Below are positions 47,001-58,959 of a stretch of DNA of 64,000 bases, piece by piece (position 1 is the stretch's first letter; every line of letters begins with the position of its first letter). The notes under the pieces were generated by a model. It worked only from the letters and a program-made list of their open reading frames with translations, did no database searches and was not told where the DNA came from. The translations under genes were made by a program, and so were the position numbers. Source of the stretch: Bradysia coprophila (Eukaryota > Arthropoda > Insecta > Diptera > Sciaridae); the NCBI RefSeq assembly GCF_014529535.1, contig NW_023503616.1, positions 6,843,511 through 6,907,510 of the forward strand. Direction: 5' to 3'.

Positions 47001-50000
47001 CATGCGTCTTACGGAAATGTTGTCATGACAATTTTTTTTTTCGTTCAGCTTTGGGGTAGCAGCACATCACCATTCACCAGCACATATCCACATTGGAAAA
47101 GTCTACAGAAATTACAATCACCAAACACGACGATATGCACCCACAATGTATGTATATATCACTAGCTACCTACATATATATATATATATATATGTATATT
47201 TTTGCTCAATTTTAAATGTATAAACTGTATGGTACGAAATATGACACGACACTATGCATGGTACGATGTATCCACCAACTCTATAAATCTATACAAAAAT
47301 ACAAACCATCCATAGAACCCATTCTTTTATACCATTTTATATACAAAATAACACAGTCGAATATTTATTGTCTCCAAAGGGTGGTTCTTTTTGCAATTAA
47401 ATGTGTCCTCGTGTGATTTGTTTTCGGGGTGCCGGGTAACATGTTGTAATTTCGCAAAGAAAATGTCTTCTGATTTGCTATTGTTTCCGTTTCTAACGGC
47501 AGTCGTAAGTTCTTACCATCCATTGTTTTATGCAAATTTTTTGCATTCCAAGACAATTTTCGGCTATATGCTCCATTTGTGGGCCACAATTATATTTTAA
47601 ATTTCATTGTTTTTTGTGTATGCGTTTCATTTCCCGCAAACCGTTAGCATGTTTGCAAATGTTAACGAATTGGTAAAGTTTAGTGCATCTACTTTCACAA
47701 ATTTATGCTCATTCGAATTGCTCGTCTAACCTAAATTAATTTCGCTTGTATTATAAATGAGCGCTAATTCAGAGGGTAGCATGCAAATTGTTTTCGTCGG
47801 TTTTTTTTTACAAAAATTAATCCCGATTACATTTATGTATCAACGTCAATGACACCACTTCTAGACTGTGTCAACGGCGAGGCTAGTTTATATTTTTGGC
47901 TGACAGAATTGTCGATTTGTTTTTGAATTGACAAGGGACTTCATAAATTATGTATGGGAAAATAACGTTCTAACGAGTCGTTATGTAAAAACAATAAATA
48001 TTGATAAGATGCAAATTTGCCTGACAATTTCTTTTAGGCGTAAGAACGGTTGTTTACTTTATATACAGTTAAACATTATTTTCTACAATGCCAAAACCGA
48101 GTTTCTGGAGTTTACTCTTTCACACCTAACTCTATAAATATGTAAAAGAGTTAGATGGTTCTTCGGGGTGCGGTAAAGTAAGTTTTTCTTCTAAAATTCC
48201 GATTCTTTTGAATTTACTTGCGATATAAGAACTTGCCAGCACATGGCTAAGTAATTGCATCATTATTACCTACATGTATGAAATATGATATTCGTTAACC
48301 AAAATTTTCTTATTTTATCCTCTACTATACAAAAATAGGCAGGTGCCTTACCGTGTGTCTTACAATAAAAGTGCTGGGAAACACAGATCAAAACAGAAAT
48401 TAATTATGTGTTTCGATTCTAACGATATTCTCGTATTATTCGACCCGAAATATATTTTTCTGCTTAATCACAGCTATGACATGCTACCATGTTTGTAACA
48501 TAAAGAAAGTCTAGGACATATTTGAAGAATATAAATTCCAATTCAATGAATGAATAAATGACTGGTGAAGGAAAAGTATTAAATAAAAAAAAGTCTTGAG
48601 TCGAATACAAAACATTGAATAGAAATTCCGTAAGAAGCTTACATTTTCCGAAATTATTTCTAGTACTCGTCTTATATCAGCATCAGCATAAAACATTATC
48701 CACAATTTAACACATTAAGAACCATTAAGTAAGCAATTGCGAAAAATTAACTGAAAATGTTTTCCAGACAACGATATACTATTACTATCTGTGCCTTGTC
48801 ATAATGCTTGCACATTTATATACTTATGAAAATTATACAAATTTAATGTCATACTACGGGAACATTCTTTGGCGAAAATCTCGTGTAATATGAAAAGTTT
48901 TTCGAACAAATTTTGAGGCATTTATTTCATTATTATTCTCATTTAGATTGTGAAGCTTTTGCTTTAAACAGTGCGCACTCATATCTATATAATACGATGT
49001 GTATATGGTAGTTGTTCGAGGTGAGAAGGGTGCTCTGCATAACATGTGACTATGGGAGTTTATGTGTGCGAATTGTAAAGTTCACTTTGAAAAATAAAAT
49101 TAGAATATTAAAGTCTGTAAATGATAACACTCATGTATGATAATGACGACATGACGACTGGGATATATTCTAATTATATGTGTTTTAACGTTGACTATGC
49201 CAAGTGAAATGTTGGAGTTAAGTTGAGTTGAATACATTTGAGCTGGAGATGATGTGGATGTGGATATTGTATCAAGGTTTTTAATTTTTATGTCTTTTTC
49301 TTATTTCTTTCAGAATGTTCCATGTCTAGACTAAGATTAACACATCTTATAATTTTTATATCAATTAATTAGGTACCCGCCGTATAGAATTGCATCTGTC
49401 GTATAGATTGCATCGGTCTAATTGTGTCGCATCGAGTGCTAAGCGTTAGCTTGTTGGAGATAACAAACTGATAAGTATTTAATAAATATCAGCAATGTAA
49501 GGGGAAGACTGAAAACTGCAATTTACGCAACTAACTAGCCTCACGGAGTTCATTTTTGAAAAATGTTGGACTGATAGTTTCAACTATGTAACCAAAATTT
49601 AAGAAGTGGGTAAAGCTTATCTGACCACACTTTAAAGGTTCAAAAAGGTGGAAAACAACAAACATCTGAGATACAGATAATAATAATTTCTAATTCTAAC
49701 ATCAAATCGATTCATACTTCCCTGGCACAGAAGGCAAAAAAAATCATCTCTGGTACACGAGATCGTCTATCGTACTTTCGTATAGTTTCTATTCTCATGA
49801 CTGATATATATTTCTTTTTGTTCGAATTAACTCGAATACTACCGTATGGTTATGGTACGTTCACAGTGGCATTAGAGGCGTAAGAGTTTATTCTCTTAAA
49901 TCAGACTTTATATCTACGACGATGTGCGGAGTATAAACTGTAAATGGTTAGTCTTCATGTCTTCAACATATTAAGTTTAAACTGCATTCTTTACCATGTA

Positions 50001-51784
50001 CTCATTTATCAATATACCACCGCACATGATATGTCTTTTCGTCTTATATAGAACATCATCCATGTGGAACAATGTATGCATTTCCAGCAAATTTTTATAG
50101 CTTAAACTTAAGTTTCTCTTTTTATTGCATTTTTTTGCTCAGAGTTTTTCACATGGTCGTTTTATAATGCATATATGGCTATCATTGCAGGATAGTGCAT
50201 CTTATATTATGTAACGTCTGTTCAGTAATATATCTTCAGAAATTGTCATAAAATAACTTTCGAATACAATATTTTACGTAAGAGACTGAAATGAAACTCT
50301 TACTGTACACATCATACAAATAAGGTAACCGTATCTTTCGAAGCATCTTCTTCACTCCACTCCAATTTTAGATATAATAAATAGAACGTAATATATACAT
50401 AACAGAAGTGAAGGAGAAGTCCCTTTTAAGTTTCATATTAGTAAAATAGCAAGTTTCCATACAATGTAATAAAATTTATGTGTCGCAGTTCACACGTATC
50501 CGCATGTACACACCAAAGTGATGAACCGACCATTGTATTGATGCTAAAACTTACACACATATATGTACCTTCGCATCCAACACAAAATACAAGAGTTAAA
50601 AAGGACGAGACGATCATGTCCGTGATAGCACAATGGCTCACTACTTTCGTCTATCCATTTAATGTCAAAGCTTTCCTCTTTGTAGAGACATCTCCATACA
50701 TGATATTTTCTCCGCAAAAGAATAAACAATCAGCTTTGGTTACGTTATTTCTTAGCTACATACATCCATTGTATAATGTCGAACCACACACAGTTTAGGG
50801 ATTTCCAACATGGAAACATAATTTCTTGCGTTTCGTCTTGATTTTATGTATATGAGAAGAATTTTTGGATATCATACAGTATTCGTTTTAGTATTTTATA
50901 TCTCTGTGTGGTCTTTATAGATTATGTGTATTGGAATTTCTCGTGTGTCTCATGTGTATTGTTTCTTATTTCTACATCAAACCCATACATAATGTCCTTT
51001 TGGTAAACGAAAAGACAACGTTTTAGCTTCGGTAACATATGTGTAGTTATGTCTTGAGAAACTTATATGATACTTCAGAATAGTTACGGTACGAGTACAA
51101 TACCGGGTGGGTGTTTTTGGGGTGGGTGAAAAAAAGGCAACAAAAAATTAAGACGACGACGTGTAGAAAGCTAGAAAGTTGCAGTAATTTAAGGGTAATA
51201 AAATCACGATTTATATATCTTACGAATGTGCTTATAAGAGTTGAGTTGAATTATAGATCGATTGTAATGTATTTTCATTAAATGAAAATTAGAAGTATAG
51301 CTGTATTATTGTGGATGTGGAATATGTTCTGTTATTCATGGCACCAAATAGAAGTTAACCATGAAGGTCGTTAACGAATATTTTATATTAGACAATCGTT
51401 CCCACATTTGTTTATTAGTTGGAAATAGCGTGGGGTAATAAAATCAAGGTTCAAAATCACCCAGTTAATTTTCTTTATCACATGAAACTGGAGATAAATT
51501 TCACATCGGAAGTCGTTGTTTCTTTCAAGCATAATGAGTGTAATGAAACATAAGTTTCTTGGGCATGAGAATTGGAAGTCTGTCTATTTTTAGTGAATAG
51601 ACCCAAAATAGACAGGTTAATTTAACAGTAGAACTTTATTATGACGTAATATATCTGTGGCATAAGTGCTGTATAGGTGGGGTGGGGAATATTTGTTGCA
51701 TCAATGGTAAACTGTCAATTCATTCATTCAAATGCAAGAGTTATACGCCATTTATGCAACAATTGTACATCACTTGACCAACAA
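44074..51784. other. Gene desert, part 3
   Basis: AT-rich with no supportable gene. It includes a (TA)n tract at about 47174-47192 and an 11-bp perfect hairpin at 51580-51615. Short frames (for example 50478-50798) have no recognisable features. Confidence 0.5.
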
Positions 51785-51988
51785 AATGCAACATTAATGC
51801 CACCCAATGCGACAGTAATGCCACCCAATGCAACAGTAATGCCACCCAATGCAACAGTAATGCCACCCAATGCAACAGTAATGCCACCAAATGCAACATT
51901 AATGCCACCAAATGCAACATTAATGCCACCCAAAGCAACATTAATGCCACCCAATGCAACATTAATGCAACCCAATGCAACATTAATA
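51785..51988. repeat. 21-bp tandem repeat, about 9.7 copies
   Basis: Unit AATGCAACATTAATGCCACCC repeats at exact 21-bp spacing from 51785. A central group has CAGTAATG where the outer units have CATTAATG, indicating block amplification of a variant. Related degenerate pieces (GCAACA, CATTAATG, GTTGCA) continue in both orientations to about 52620. Frames through it, such as one reading MPPNATV repeats, arise because 21 is divisible by three, and I do not call a gene. Confidence 0.92.
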
Positions 51989-52840
51989 GTGCTACACACT
52001 TATACATTAAAAGTGGAACATTTAATCCGTTGCCAAACTGCAACCTGCAACGTTAAAAAGCCGGCGTGTAAATGTTGTTTTATTCTTACATAAGTGGTTC
52101 ATTAATATTGCATTTTTGTGGATGAGAGACGTAAAATTGTAGGATGAATTACCATCACTTATGCCACAAATACTCGTCACTTATGCAACAGTTTATCTAC
52201 AGTTGTGCTTCGTCCCCACAAAATACGGCCGTTGCATTACTGTTGTATTAGTGATGTATAATTGTTGCGTGAGTAATGTACAATGTTGGATAAATTTTAA
52301 ATTGGTAATGCATCACTAATGCTACAAATATTCATCATTCATACAACAACTATACAACAGTAATGCTTTAGTAGTATTATGTGGGTTGTTGCATGGATGT
52401 AGACAAACTGTTCCATAAATGTCGAATATTTGTTGCATTTTGGATGCTTCAACCATACTTAATGTGTCCAACAATGTACATCACTGATGTAACAATAATG
52501 CATGCCGTGTGCAACAATCTTACATCACTCATCCACAAAAATGCAACACTTTCGCAACTTAAGTCTACATTAATGTAACGTTAATAGAACACTAATGCAA
52601 CATTAGTACAACATTTATCCATTAAATATGCTCCATATTTATCATTCTGCGTTTTGGTATTCTGAAATTAATTCTTCTGAATTCTGAATTTAATTTTTAC
52701 CAAATGATTGCTTTCGAAGTAGTCTGTCTAGTTATATATTAATCAAAATTTTAAGGTTTTCTTCGGCAGTTTTACTCAAATTTTTCGTTTTTAATTAGTA
52801 GTTTTGTAAGATTTTGAATTTTGCTCAATAAAAAATTGAT

Positions 52841-53616
52841 ATGGCGCCTACACTTCAGAGCACCGACATTTCTACAAATACTGTAACAGAGGTCCAAGCG
52901 GATGGATCTATATTAAAAACCATTACGATAACAACAACCACAAAATTTACAGGTTAACTTATCGAATTAATTAGATTCAAAAGTTTTCAACCACGACATG
53001 ATTGTAAGGCATAAAAGTTCTTCCCTAACAGACGGTACAACTCGACAGAGGATCAAAACACAAAAGGAGATAACTCCAGCTGTTCATACAAGCCATACCG
53101 GAGTGAAAGCGATTAAAGCAAATCCATATGAGTTCGGCTATGACGTCTCAAAATCCACTGCTCCCAAAGCGGTTGTTACAACTTCAAACGAATTTATACA
53201 ACAATGTTTGGATGAACACAATAAGTTTCGTGCAATGCATCATGCGCCTCCATTGAAACTGAACAATAAGTTAAGTAAAATCGCACAGGCCTGGGCAAAC
53301 CAGCTCGCTAAAGATGAGAAAATGTATCACAGCGAAACTGATTTTGGCGAAAATCTTTTTTTGGTCTACAGTAGACAAACCTGGATACTATGCGGTTAAA
53401 TCATGGTATGATGAGATCAAATATTGGGATTGGAATAAAATGGCGGGAAACGGAGAGGGTCAAATTGGTCATTTTACGCAATTGATTTGGAAGAGGTCGA
53501 AAGAAATTGGTGTTGCAGCAGCTTATTCGAAAGATGGGCACTTGTTCGTTGTGGTGGAGTATAATCCACCAGGAAATTATGTAGGTTGTTACCAGGAGAA
53601 CGTTCTTCCGAAATAA
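52841..53616 (+). pseudogene. CAP-superfamily (GAPR-1-like) gene, frameshifted copy
   Basis: Exon 1 is 52841-52952 and exon 2 is 53032-53616, with an intron identical in position and phase to that of its neighbour (54238-55020). The reading frame shifts by one base at a run of seven T (53357-53363): upstream sequence matches the neighbour up to the GEN motif, downstream sequence matches it in the next frame to a shared stop. As written, translation would end at 53397-53399 without the second half of the CAP fold, including GHFTQ and YNPPGN. It keeps the cavity His (YHS) that the neighbour has lost. A homopolymer sequencing error is a real alternative, since the rest of the gene shows no other damage. 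Confidence 0.7.
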
Positions 53617-54237
53617 ATAGATAATCACGACTTCAGGAGCTAAAAGGAATAATTTCGTGTTTTCAATAATTTTTATGTCAGGCCATTAAGTTCCGTGTTT
53701 CTTCTTTGATTTTATCACTTAAAAATGGTGCCAACCATTGTCCGCATTGAGCTTAGTGAATTAGAAATGCATTCGAGATACAACGTTTTGAGCTGTAAAA
53801 TTTATAGTACCCTCTTGTGGACGACTATTACATCTGTTATCGACAGCGACGACAAAAATTTATGATGTTTGTTAAAGTTAATAATGAAGTAATAGATTTT
53901 ACAACACTATTTATGTTGAAAGTACTTAAAAATATATTCATGGAATAAAATAATTTGTAGTTTTGTGTGGAATTGAAGATATAAAAAGAGATACGCGTCT
54001 ATTTAAAATATCTCCGAGTAAGTACGTAATCTTACTAGTAAAAAGTAGGAAAACGAATTTTCGGATGTTCCCTATTCCCTAATTTATATGAATGGAAAAT
54101 TGTAAAAATGTCGAAACTGTGCTTGATTCTCGAAGTAGCCTGTCGATTTTTTTTTATTAAATTTATTTTTTTAGTCAAATTTTCCGTAAATTTTTCAAGA
54201 TTTTGAATTGATTTTGTGAAATAAATATATTGGTGGT

Positions 54238-55020
54238 ATGGCACCAACACTTCAGAGTAACGACGTGTTCACAAAAACCGATACCAAGGCCAATGCGGAT
54301 GGATCTATATTAACAATCACTACAACAACAAATATCAAAAAATATTCAGGTTACTCACCTTATCGAATTAATTTGATTGGAAACGTTTCAACTACGACAT
54401 GATTATTAATTATGAAAGTCTTTCCAACAGACGGTTCTACTGTCACGAAGGTCAAAAAACAAACCGAAACAACACCAGCTGGTTATTCAAGTAACACCGG
54501 ACAGAGAGCAATTAAGGGAAATCCATATGAGTTCGGTTATAACGCTTCACAATCCATGGCTGCTAAAGTGGCCATTACGACGAGCAAAGAATTCAAGAAA
54601 CACTGTTTGGATGAACATAATAGGCTCCGAGCAATGCATCATGCGCCTCCATTGAAACTAAGCCTTGAATTAAGTAAAATTGCACAGGGTTGGGCCAACA
54701 AGCTAGCAAAAGATGAGAAAATATATTACAGCACATATGAATTCGGTGAAAATATATATTCGTGTACAGGAGACAGACCCAGCGCTAGTACCGATGCTGT
54801 TAAAGCATGGTATGATGAGATTAAATACTGGGATTGGAAGAAAATGTCAGGAAACGGAAAGGGTGAAACTGGGCATTTTACACAATTGATTTGGAAAAGG
54901 TCAAAAGAAATTGGTGTTGCAGCAGCTTATTCTAAAGATGGCCGTTTATTTGTTGTGGTAGAGTATAATCCACCTGGAAATTTCACAGGTCGTTACTGGG
55001 AGAATGTTCTTCCGAAATAA
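54238..55020 (+). CDS. CAP-superfamily (GAPR-1-like) protein, 233 aa
   Basis: Exons 54238-54349 and 54431-55020; the donor is G|GTTACT and the acceptor TTTCCAACAG. There is no signal peptide: the N-terminus is polar, so this resembles intracellular GAPR-1/GLIPR2-type proteins and not secreted venom or allergen CAP proteins. The CAP domain covers about residues 90-233, with HNRLRAMHHAPPL (from 100), GEN (143-145), GHFTQLIWK (185-193) and YNPPGN (216-221). GAPR-1 members associate with the cytosolic face of Golgi or endosomal membranes; that location is inferred from the family. The position of the first cavity His is Tyr (about residue 137), while the Glu of GEN and the His of GHFTQ remain. 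An unusual Thr-rich leader of about 85 residues precedes the fold. Confidence 0.88.
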
Positions 55021-55189
55021 ATAAACAAAGTTGCTCAATAAAGTGACTCCAAAAGCCACAAAAGCAGAAATGGAATACATTTGGTTAAATTACATTCAGA
55101 AATTAATTACATAAAGTTTTTAATAAAATTTATGTGTGGCCATTAGTTTCGTATTTTTTCTTTGACTTTATCACTTAAAAATGGTGCCA

Positions 55190-58090
55190 CAATCTTCGTG
55201 TTTTAGTGGAAAAATGTTTTTCTTCTATCTGCACATTTTATATTCATTTTTTTGTGTTGTATATGGCAAAATAGAGTCACACTTAAAATGTATGAAATAC
55301 ACGAATATGATATTTTGTAGATGATATTCCTTTCTATATACAAGAAAAGTTACTTTTCGAAAGACTGCTGTGTAAGAAAGCTATCACTAAAAGCTTTAAG
55401 AAAAAAGAAAAGAAAATGCAGTCTGTGTTGTTAATGATATTGTTTTCGAAAGCACACTGTCAACCACTTTTTATCAGCACTCTTTTCAAGATACGAATAA
55501 AGTCATCTTGACTTTAACAAGCGTAGTTCAAACAGTTTTTGAAGCTATATTATTAACATTTTATTAATTGATATTGAACGCAGCCGATGTGACGAAGAAA
55601 AAAACTTAGACTATCTATGATTGATCTATGATATCACTATGATTTTTCACAAGAAAATTTTGTTACAAGCTCGTAACCGGTGCTAGTGCTAAGAAAACAA
55701 CATTTCAAAATTTAGTGCAGTTGCATTCCCTCTTACAAATATAAAGCATCGCATCGAATAAGACTAATCATAACTACGAAATTGAGTTCCTTTTACGAAG
55801 TTTTTAAAGACATTAACAATAGACCGCGAGCCTGTTTTAATAAAAGTTTGGTTTTGCTATAAACCAGTGAACCAGTGAAACCAGTAAACCAGATTTAGCT
55901 TATAAACCAGTGAAAATTGTTTCTATATTTTTTATAAAAATTAATTAAAAAATTCATTGCCATGACGAACTCATGATGAAAGATATTTTTTCACTTACTG
56001 AAACTAAAAAGAAATTGAAAGTAATATTATTTTGTATCTTAGTGTTGTTGATCACAATGGAAACAAACTCTCAACAAACAAAACATCCCATTTTTTAAAA
56101 TTTCTTTTACGTTGGTAACTTACGAGATTCGTACTGTTTTTTCAAGCGCTAAGATTTTCAAAAATTGAAACAGATTCTCTTTTTCACACTATCGTAATAA
56201 TCAAATTTCCCATTTTTAATAATCTTCCCAACTTCACGAATTCACAAGAAAAGTTTCAGTAATCGCTTTCGAAAAAGGTTAAAAAAATCTGCAAAATTGA
56301 AAATAAAATCTTTACAAAGATTAACCATTTCGAGCGTGTCATGTAGCTAGGTTAACATTATAATGTCTCTATATATATATTCATTAAAATATCCTTGACA
56401 AAGATTATCTATTAAAGAGTTTATTACCTAGAGTGCAAAAATACGTACGCAGTTAAGAGTTGATGAAGTCCTTCGTCGTCTTCTCATTTTTCACGTTTCT
56501 GCTGAGCTCTAGAAGAGAAAAAAAAACTTAACTAAATTACAAACTGCAAAACATAAATTCAGCACTTTAATTTCAACATTTTTTTTTTTAAATAATAGAA
56601 TTGCATGCACATACACATTTATAAATATATACAAGTAAAAGATAGTTCCACAAACTTTCCGAGGTAACATATGGTTTGTTAACAACTTCTGCATTTTTAG
56701 TTGGGGAGGAAAATTAAACCACAAAAAAAAGTTGTGTTAACCAAACTTTGTTTTTCAGTTTTGTTTTAGAGGAAGTTGACTGATCACCAGACGCCGTAAT
56801 AAAATTTAATCTGAACGTATTATCGTTATAACTTTTTTCAAGAACGATAGAAAAATTGCTATGTGAAAATACACTTTGCTGACGATTTGTAATATGTTTC
56901 CCCGACATTGATATCTTCACCTTAATCAAATTGAATAAATATCCTGGTTTAAAGCGAAACTTTGAAAGTTCCTTCTAACACAGTGTCGGAAAACTGTCTA
57001 CCTTTAAAATTTGTTCACAAATTCTTCACAAAAACAGGTCATTTTCAATGTCCCAGAATTTGCATGTCATAATAGTTACATTTGAATAGAGATTAGAATT
57101 GCGACACCATTTGCGCAATCTATGTACACATTTACATATAATTCGTATTATGGGCGAGGTGTAATGACGATATAACTCATATAAAAGGGTTAAATAACTC
57201 GAATATCTATGTATAGTTTCCACAGACGTTATACCAGACCTTACAACCTAGTAAAATGATCCCTGGAAATATGTATAACTTATACTCTCTACCCCACAAT
57301 GGCAAAACAAGCGAAAAGCACCATAACTTCCCTTACAACTCTATGTGTCAGAACATTTCTCGGATGGTGTTATGCATTATGTACATTCAAACATTAAATA
57401 TATCTTTGTGGATCTACTTTGAAAAGAGAAATTATCTTAAATGCGTAAACCTCTTAATCTGAGGCTCCCTCCCCAAAAAATAATCTATTACATTCAGTAA
57501 ATATCATTAATGACTTGGCAGAAAAAGTGTACTAGATTTAGGAGGTATTAACCATTATCGTGTACGCATACGGTTGTAAATATTTATATGTGTAGCGATA
57601 TATAGCCGCAACGTGATAGACGAGATTGACGTTGGATTTAAAATTGTATTTATGAAATTTTACGGGTGCATTTATTCGTACATTATTTTGAAAATTAGTA
57701 AATAGACAATAAATAATCATCCTTCTCTCTATTATGTTGTATTTGGTTTTTCATAATCATCATTTATTTTGCCAAATAGTACAGTCTTATATTGATGGAA
57801 AGAAATGAAAGGTGGTTCATTCGGTTGCAGTATCTTGGCGTGTTACAAACACTATAGGCTATCAATATAACCCATCGATAATTATGTTAACCATTGATAA
57901 TTATAATTATTTGACATAATTATCATCTTTCTCTCTCTCTCTCTCTCTCTCTGGTATAACAGATTAAAGTTGCTAGATGGAAGTATAATACTGAACATAT
58001 AAATAGTCCGGAGTCGATGGTCACCACTGTAGAACCATTTTTTAATTTCTAAGCTCTCTTTAAGTGCCTTATTTTATAGGGAAGAAATAA
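55190..58090. other. Non-coding AT-rich stretch
   Basis: No supportable reading frame. It includes a short ACCAGTGAAACC-type tandem run near 55863-55915 and a (CT)n microsatellite at about 57930-57952. Confidence 0.5.
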
Positions 58091-58094
58091 AAGC

Positions 58095-58930
58095 GATAAA
58101 TCTAAAATAAGAATTGATCACTTGAAAATTAAAATGATTGCAGGAAAATAAGAATGTGATCACAACCAGTTTTTCAAATATAACACTTCGAAATAAGATT
58201 CTATCAACCTAAAATAAGAAGTGATCACAAGTAGTACCTACCACCCGCTAAATCAAATGTGATCACTAAAAATAAAGAATTTGATCACTAAAAATAAAGA
58301 ATTTGATCACTAAAAGTAAAGAATTTGATCACTAAAAGTCCGAACGAATACACATAAAAAGCGTTTTAACACGCCGAGCGATCCGGCCCATTGCCCCGGA
58401 GCGAAGCGGAGGGCCGCAATGCGAGCCGGGCGCCGGAACGGTGTTGGTAACTTAGGAGTTAATTTTTTCTCTCTCGCATCGTCTAATAATTAGTCTGTGT
58501 AATTCATTGCACATAAAAAGCGTTTTAACACGCGGAGCGATCCGGCCCATTGCCCCGTAGCGAAGCGGAGGGCCGCAATGCGAGCCGGGCGCCGGAACGG
58601 TGTTGGTAACTTAGGTGTTAATTTTTTTTTCTCTTGCATCGTCTAATAATCAAACAGAATAATAGATAGCATATCCTTATTTCTTGCAATCAAATTTTTT
58701 ATTTTGCACGATCATTTCTTTATTTTTTGTAATCAAATTCGTATAATTGTAGATCATTTCTTATTTCGAGACGATCATATGTTAGTGGTAAAATTGCATA
58801 TATTTAGTGATCAAATTCTTATTTTTTGGTGATCAAATTCTATTTTTATTGCTATCATAAAAAAATTGTGATCATTTCTCTTTTTCTAGTGATCATTTCC
58901 TATTTTCTTGTGATCATTTCTTATTAAATA
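58095..58930. mobile_element. Inverted array of GATCAC units around a GC-rich core
   Basis: On the left, units of the type AAGAATTTGATCACTAAAA repeat, at an exact 22-bp period for four copies (58261, 58283, 58305, 58327). On the right the inverse form, AGTGATCAAATTCTTATTTT, repeats from about 58703 to 58930. Between them is the CpG-rich duplicated block at 58351-58650. The overall symmetry suggests a foldback-type mobile element; no coding capacity and no target duplication were found. Confidence 0.65.
58351..58650. repeat. GC-rich direct duplication, 159-bp period
   Basis: Two nearly identical copies begin with CACATAAAAAGCG at 58351 and 58510. Each holds nested complementary segments (CGGCCC/GGGCCG and CATTGC/GCAATG) around GAGCGAAGCGGAG. 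The high GC and CpG content contrasts sharply with the AT-rich surroundings. AGAGCGAAGCGAGGGCCG at 63207-63224 is closely related. Confidence 0.9.
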
Positions 58931-58959
58931 GCTATCACTTTAATTACATGCCTATTTTA

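Larger units (their letters stand above)
52715..55189 (+). repeat. Tandem segmental duplication carrying the two CAP genes
   Basis: Unit 1 (about 52715-53734) and unit 2 (about 54131-55189) share sequence from roughly 100-125 bp before the start codon (CGAAGTAG.CTGTC) to about 120-170 bp after the stop (TTTATCACTTAAAAATGGTG). The offset is about 1.4 kb. Introns are also at the same place, so the copy was made at DNA level and not by retroposition. Confidence 0.85.

Noticed and set aside
51677..52093. 138-codon frame with MPPNATV repeats, with long overlapping frames on the opposite strand
   Set aside because: Repeat-derived openness on both strands; the non-repeat ends resemble nothing.
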